This document shows, piece by piece, positions 63,654-64,000 of a DNA stretch of 64,000 nucleotides. The notes under the pieces were generated by a model. The model was not told the DNA's origin and did no database searches. It was given only the letters and a program-made list of their open reading frames with translations. A program made the translations under genes and the position numbers. Positions within the stretch are counted from its first letter, which is position 1. Each line of letters opens with the position of its first letter. The stretch is taken from assembly GCA_018335795.1 (NCBI GenBank), contig JAGXRP010000077.1, positions 62,001 to 126,000 on the forward strand, read 5' to 3'. Source of the stretch: Desulfobulbaceae bacterium. Lineage in GTDB: Bacteria > Bacteroidota > Ignavibacteria > Kapaibacteriales > UBA2268.

Positions 63654-64000
63654 GGAGTTTTATTGATGTTTTAGGAGGAATTATCGGGAAAATGAATCTA
63701 CATTCAGTCCCGACTCCAATTTCGGAATTAATTTCAAGCTTGCCACCATGCAATTCTACAACATGTTGCATAATCATTGTGCCGATGCCACTACCACCTG
63801 TTTTGCGACCGGTTGTGAAATATGGAATCATCATTTTAGCCAAAGTTTCAGGTGTCATACCTTTGCCGTTGTCTTTGATGGTGATTTCGACATTTGCATT
63901 TTTACGCATTGCATTGATTTGAATCAAACCATTTCGATTATCGGTGGCTTTGATTGAATTTTCGATTGCATTGCGAATTGCTCTGATAATTTTTGCTTTA
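63637..64000 (-). CDS. histidine kinase, C-terminal ATPase part (partial, start off the window)
   Basis: Only the end is visible. The frame runs open to the right edge: RAIRNAIENSIKAT (N-box), ITIKDNGKGMTPETLAK (G1) and GGSGIGTMIMQHVVELHGGKLEI (G2). The track's 96-residue ORF begins at an internal TTG and is not the true start. It is the end of a GHKL sensor kinase of unknown input. Confidence 0.85.
   Translation of the reverse strand, partial: KAKIIRAIRNAIENSIKATDNRNGLIQINAMRKNANVEITIKDNGKGMTPETLAKMMIPYFTTGRKTGGSGIGTMIMQHVVELHGGKLEINSEIGVGTECRFIFPIIPPKTSIKLHERAE

Noticed and set aside
63637-63927. 96-aa ORF taken as a complete small gene
   Set aside because: The frame stays open to the right window edge and includes an N-box upstream of the first start, so it is the end of a larger kinase.
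1-64000. CRISPR array, rRNA operon, intact insertion sequence or prophage
   Set aside because: No regularly spaced identical repeats with unique spacers, no rRNA sequence and no transposase or phage structural genes are seen.

Overview
The window is an AT-rich bacterial chromosome segment that fits a Bacteroidota/Chlorobi-group (FCB) organism, possibly near Ignavibacteria or Kapabacteria. Four lines support this. Two secreted enzymes and one gene remnant end in type IX secretion (T9SS) type-A sorting domains. Three promoters match the Bacteroidota consensus TTTG-N19..21-TAnnTTTG (gdhA, rplM, tRNA-Leu). DUF5686, GWxTD, FadL-like and PNGase F-like envelope proteins are present. The fourth is the general gene content. 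The rank below phylum is inference from composition and family recognition only; no database was searched.

Layout. 1-9.6 kb: a membrane flippase-like protein (cut by the edge), uppP and pepT, then a three-gene signalling operon (small protein, HDOD protein, GAF histidine kinase), then ftsH followed by a protein made of five 77-residue repeats. 9.6-12.6 kb: a very AT-rich small membrane ORF and a T9SS-exported 5'-nucleotidase. 12.6-19 kb: a complete RND efflux operon (tetR, tolC-like, membrane fusion, RND pump) divergent from purL. 19-28 kb: purL, a lipoprotein thioredoxin, a glycosyltransferase, a TPR lipoprotein and a giant GAF/pyruvate-phosphate-dikinase-like/nucleotidyltransferase fusion. 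28-36 kb: gdhA, a repeat-rich spacer, a decayed T9SS tail, and a cytochrome c maturation cluster (ccmC-D-E-F plus a TlpA thioredoxin), then an anti-sigma/anti-anti-sigma pair. 36-45 kb: NAD(P)HX repair enzyme, VanZ-like protein, lipoprotein, DUF5686 protein and a PNGase F-like T9SS glycosidase. 45-53 kb: SLOG protein, rhodanese, an unusual peptidyl-tRNA hydrolase/oligopeptidase B fusion, VWA-OmpA lipoprotein, FadL-like porin and a Ser/Gly-rich lipoprotein. 53-55 kb: tRNA-Leu with a decayed tyrosine integrase next to it and an ABC-2 transporter whose permease is frameshifted. 55-64 kb: a translation block (rpsB-tsf-pyrH-frr and rplM-rpsI), mutL, a Cys4 membrane protein, a GWxTD protein, yqgF/ruvX and the end of a histidine kinase.

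Most of the window is ordinary housekeeping and envelope biology. The most unusual items are: the PTH-oligopeptidase B fusion; the GAF/PPDK/nucleotidyltransferase fusion; the integrase remnant beside tRNA-Leu; an orphan T9SS sorting-domain remnant; palindromic GC-rich segments inserted in frame in a T9SS sorting domain; a dispersed AT-rich inverted-repeat family with a 9-nt internal period; a MutL without recognisable endonuclease motifs; and an RND pump without the canonical TM4 aspartates. I see no CRISPR array, rRNA operon, intact insertion sequence or complete prophage. I cannot identify a clearly novel multi-gene defence or mobile system here.
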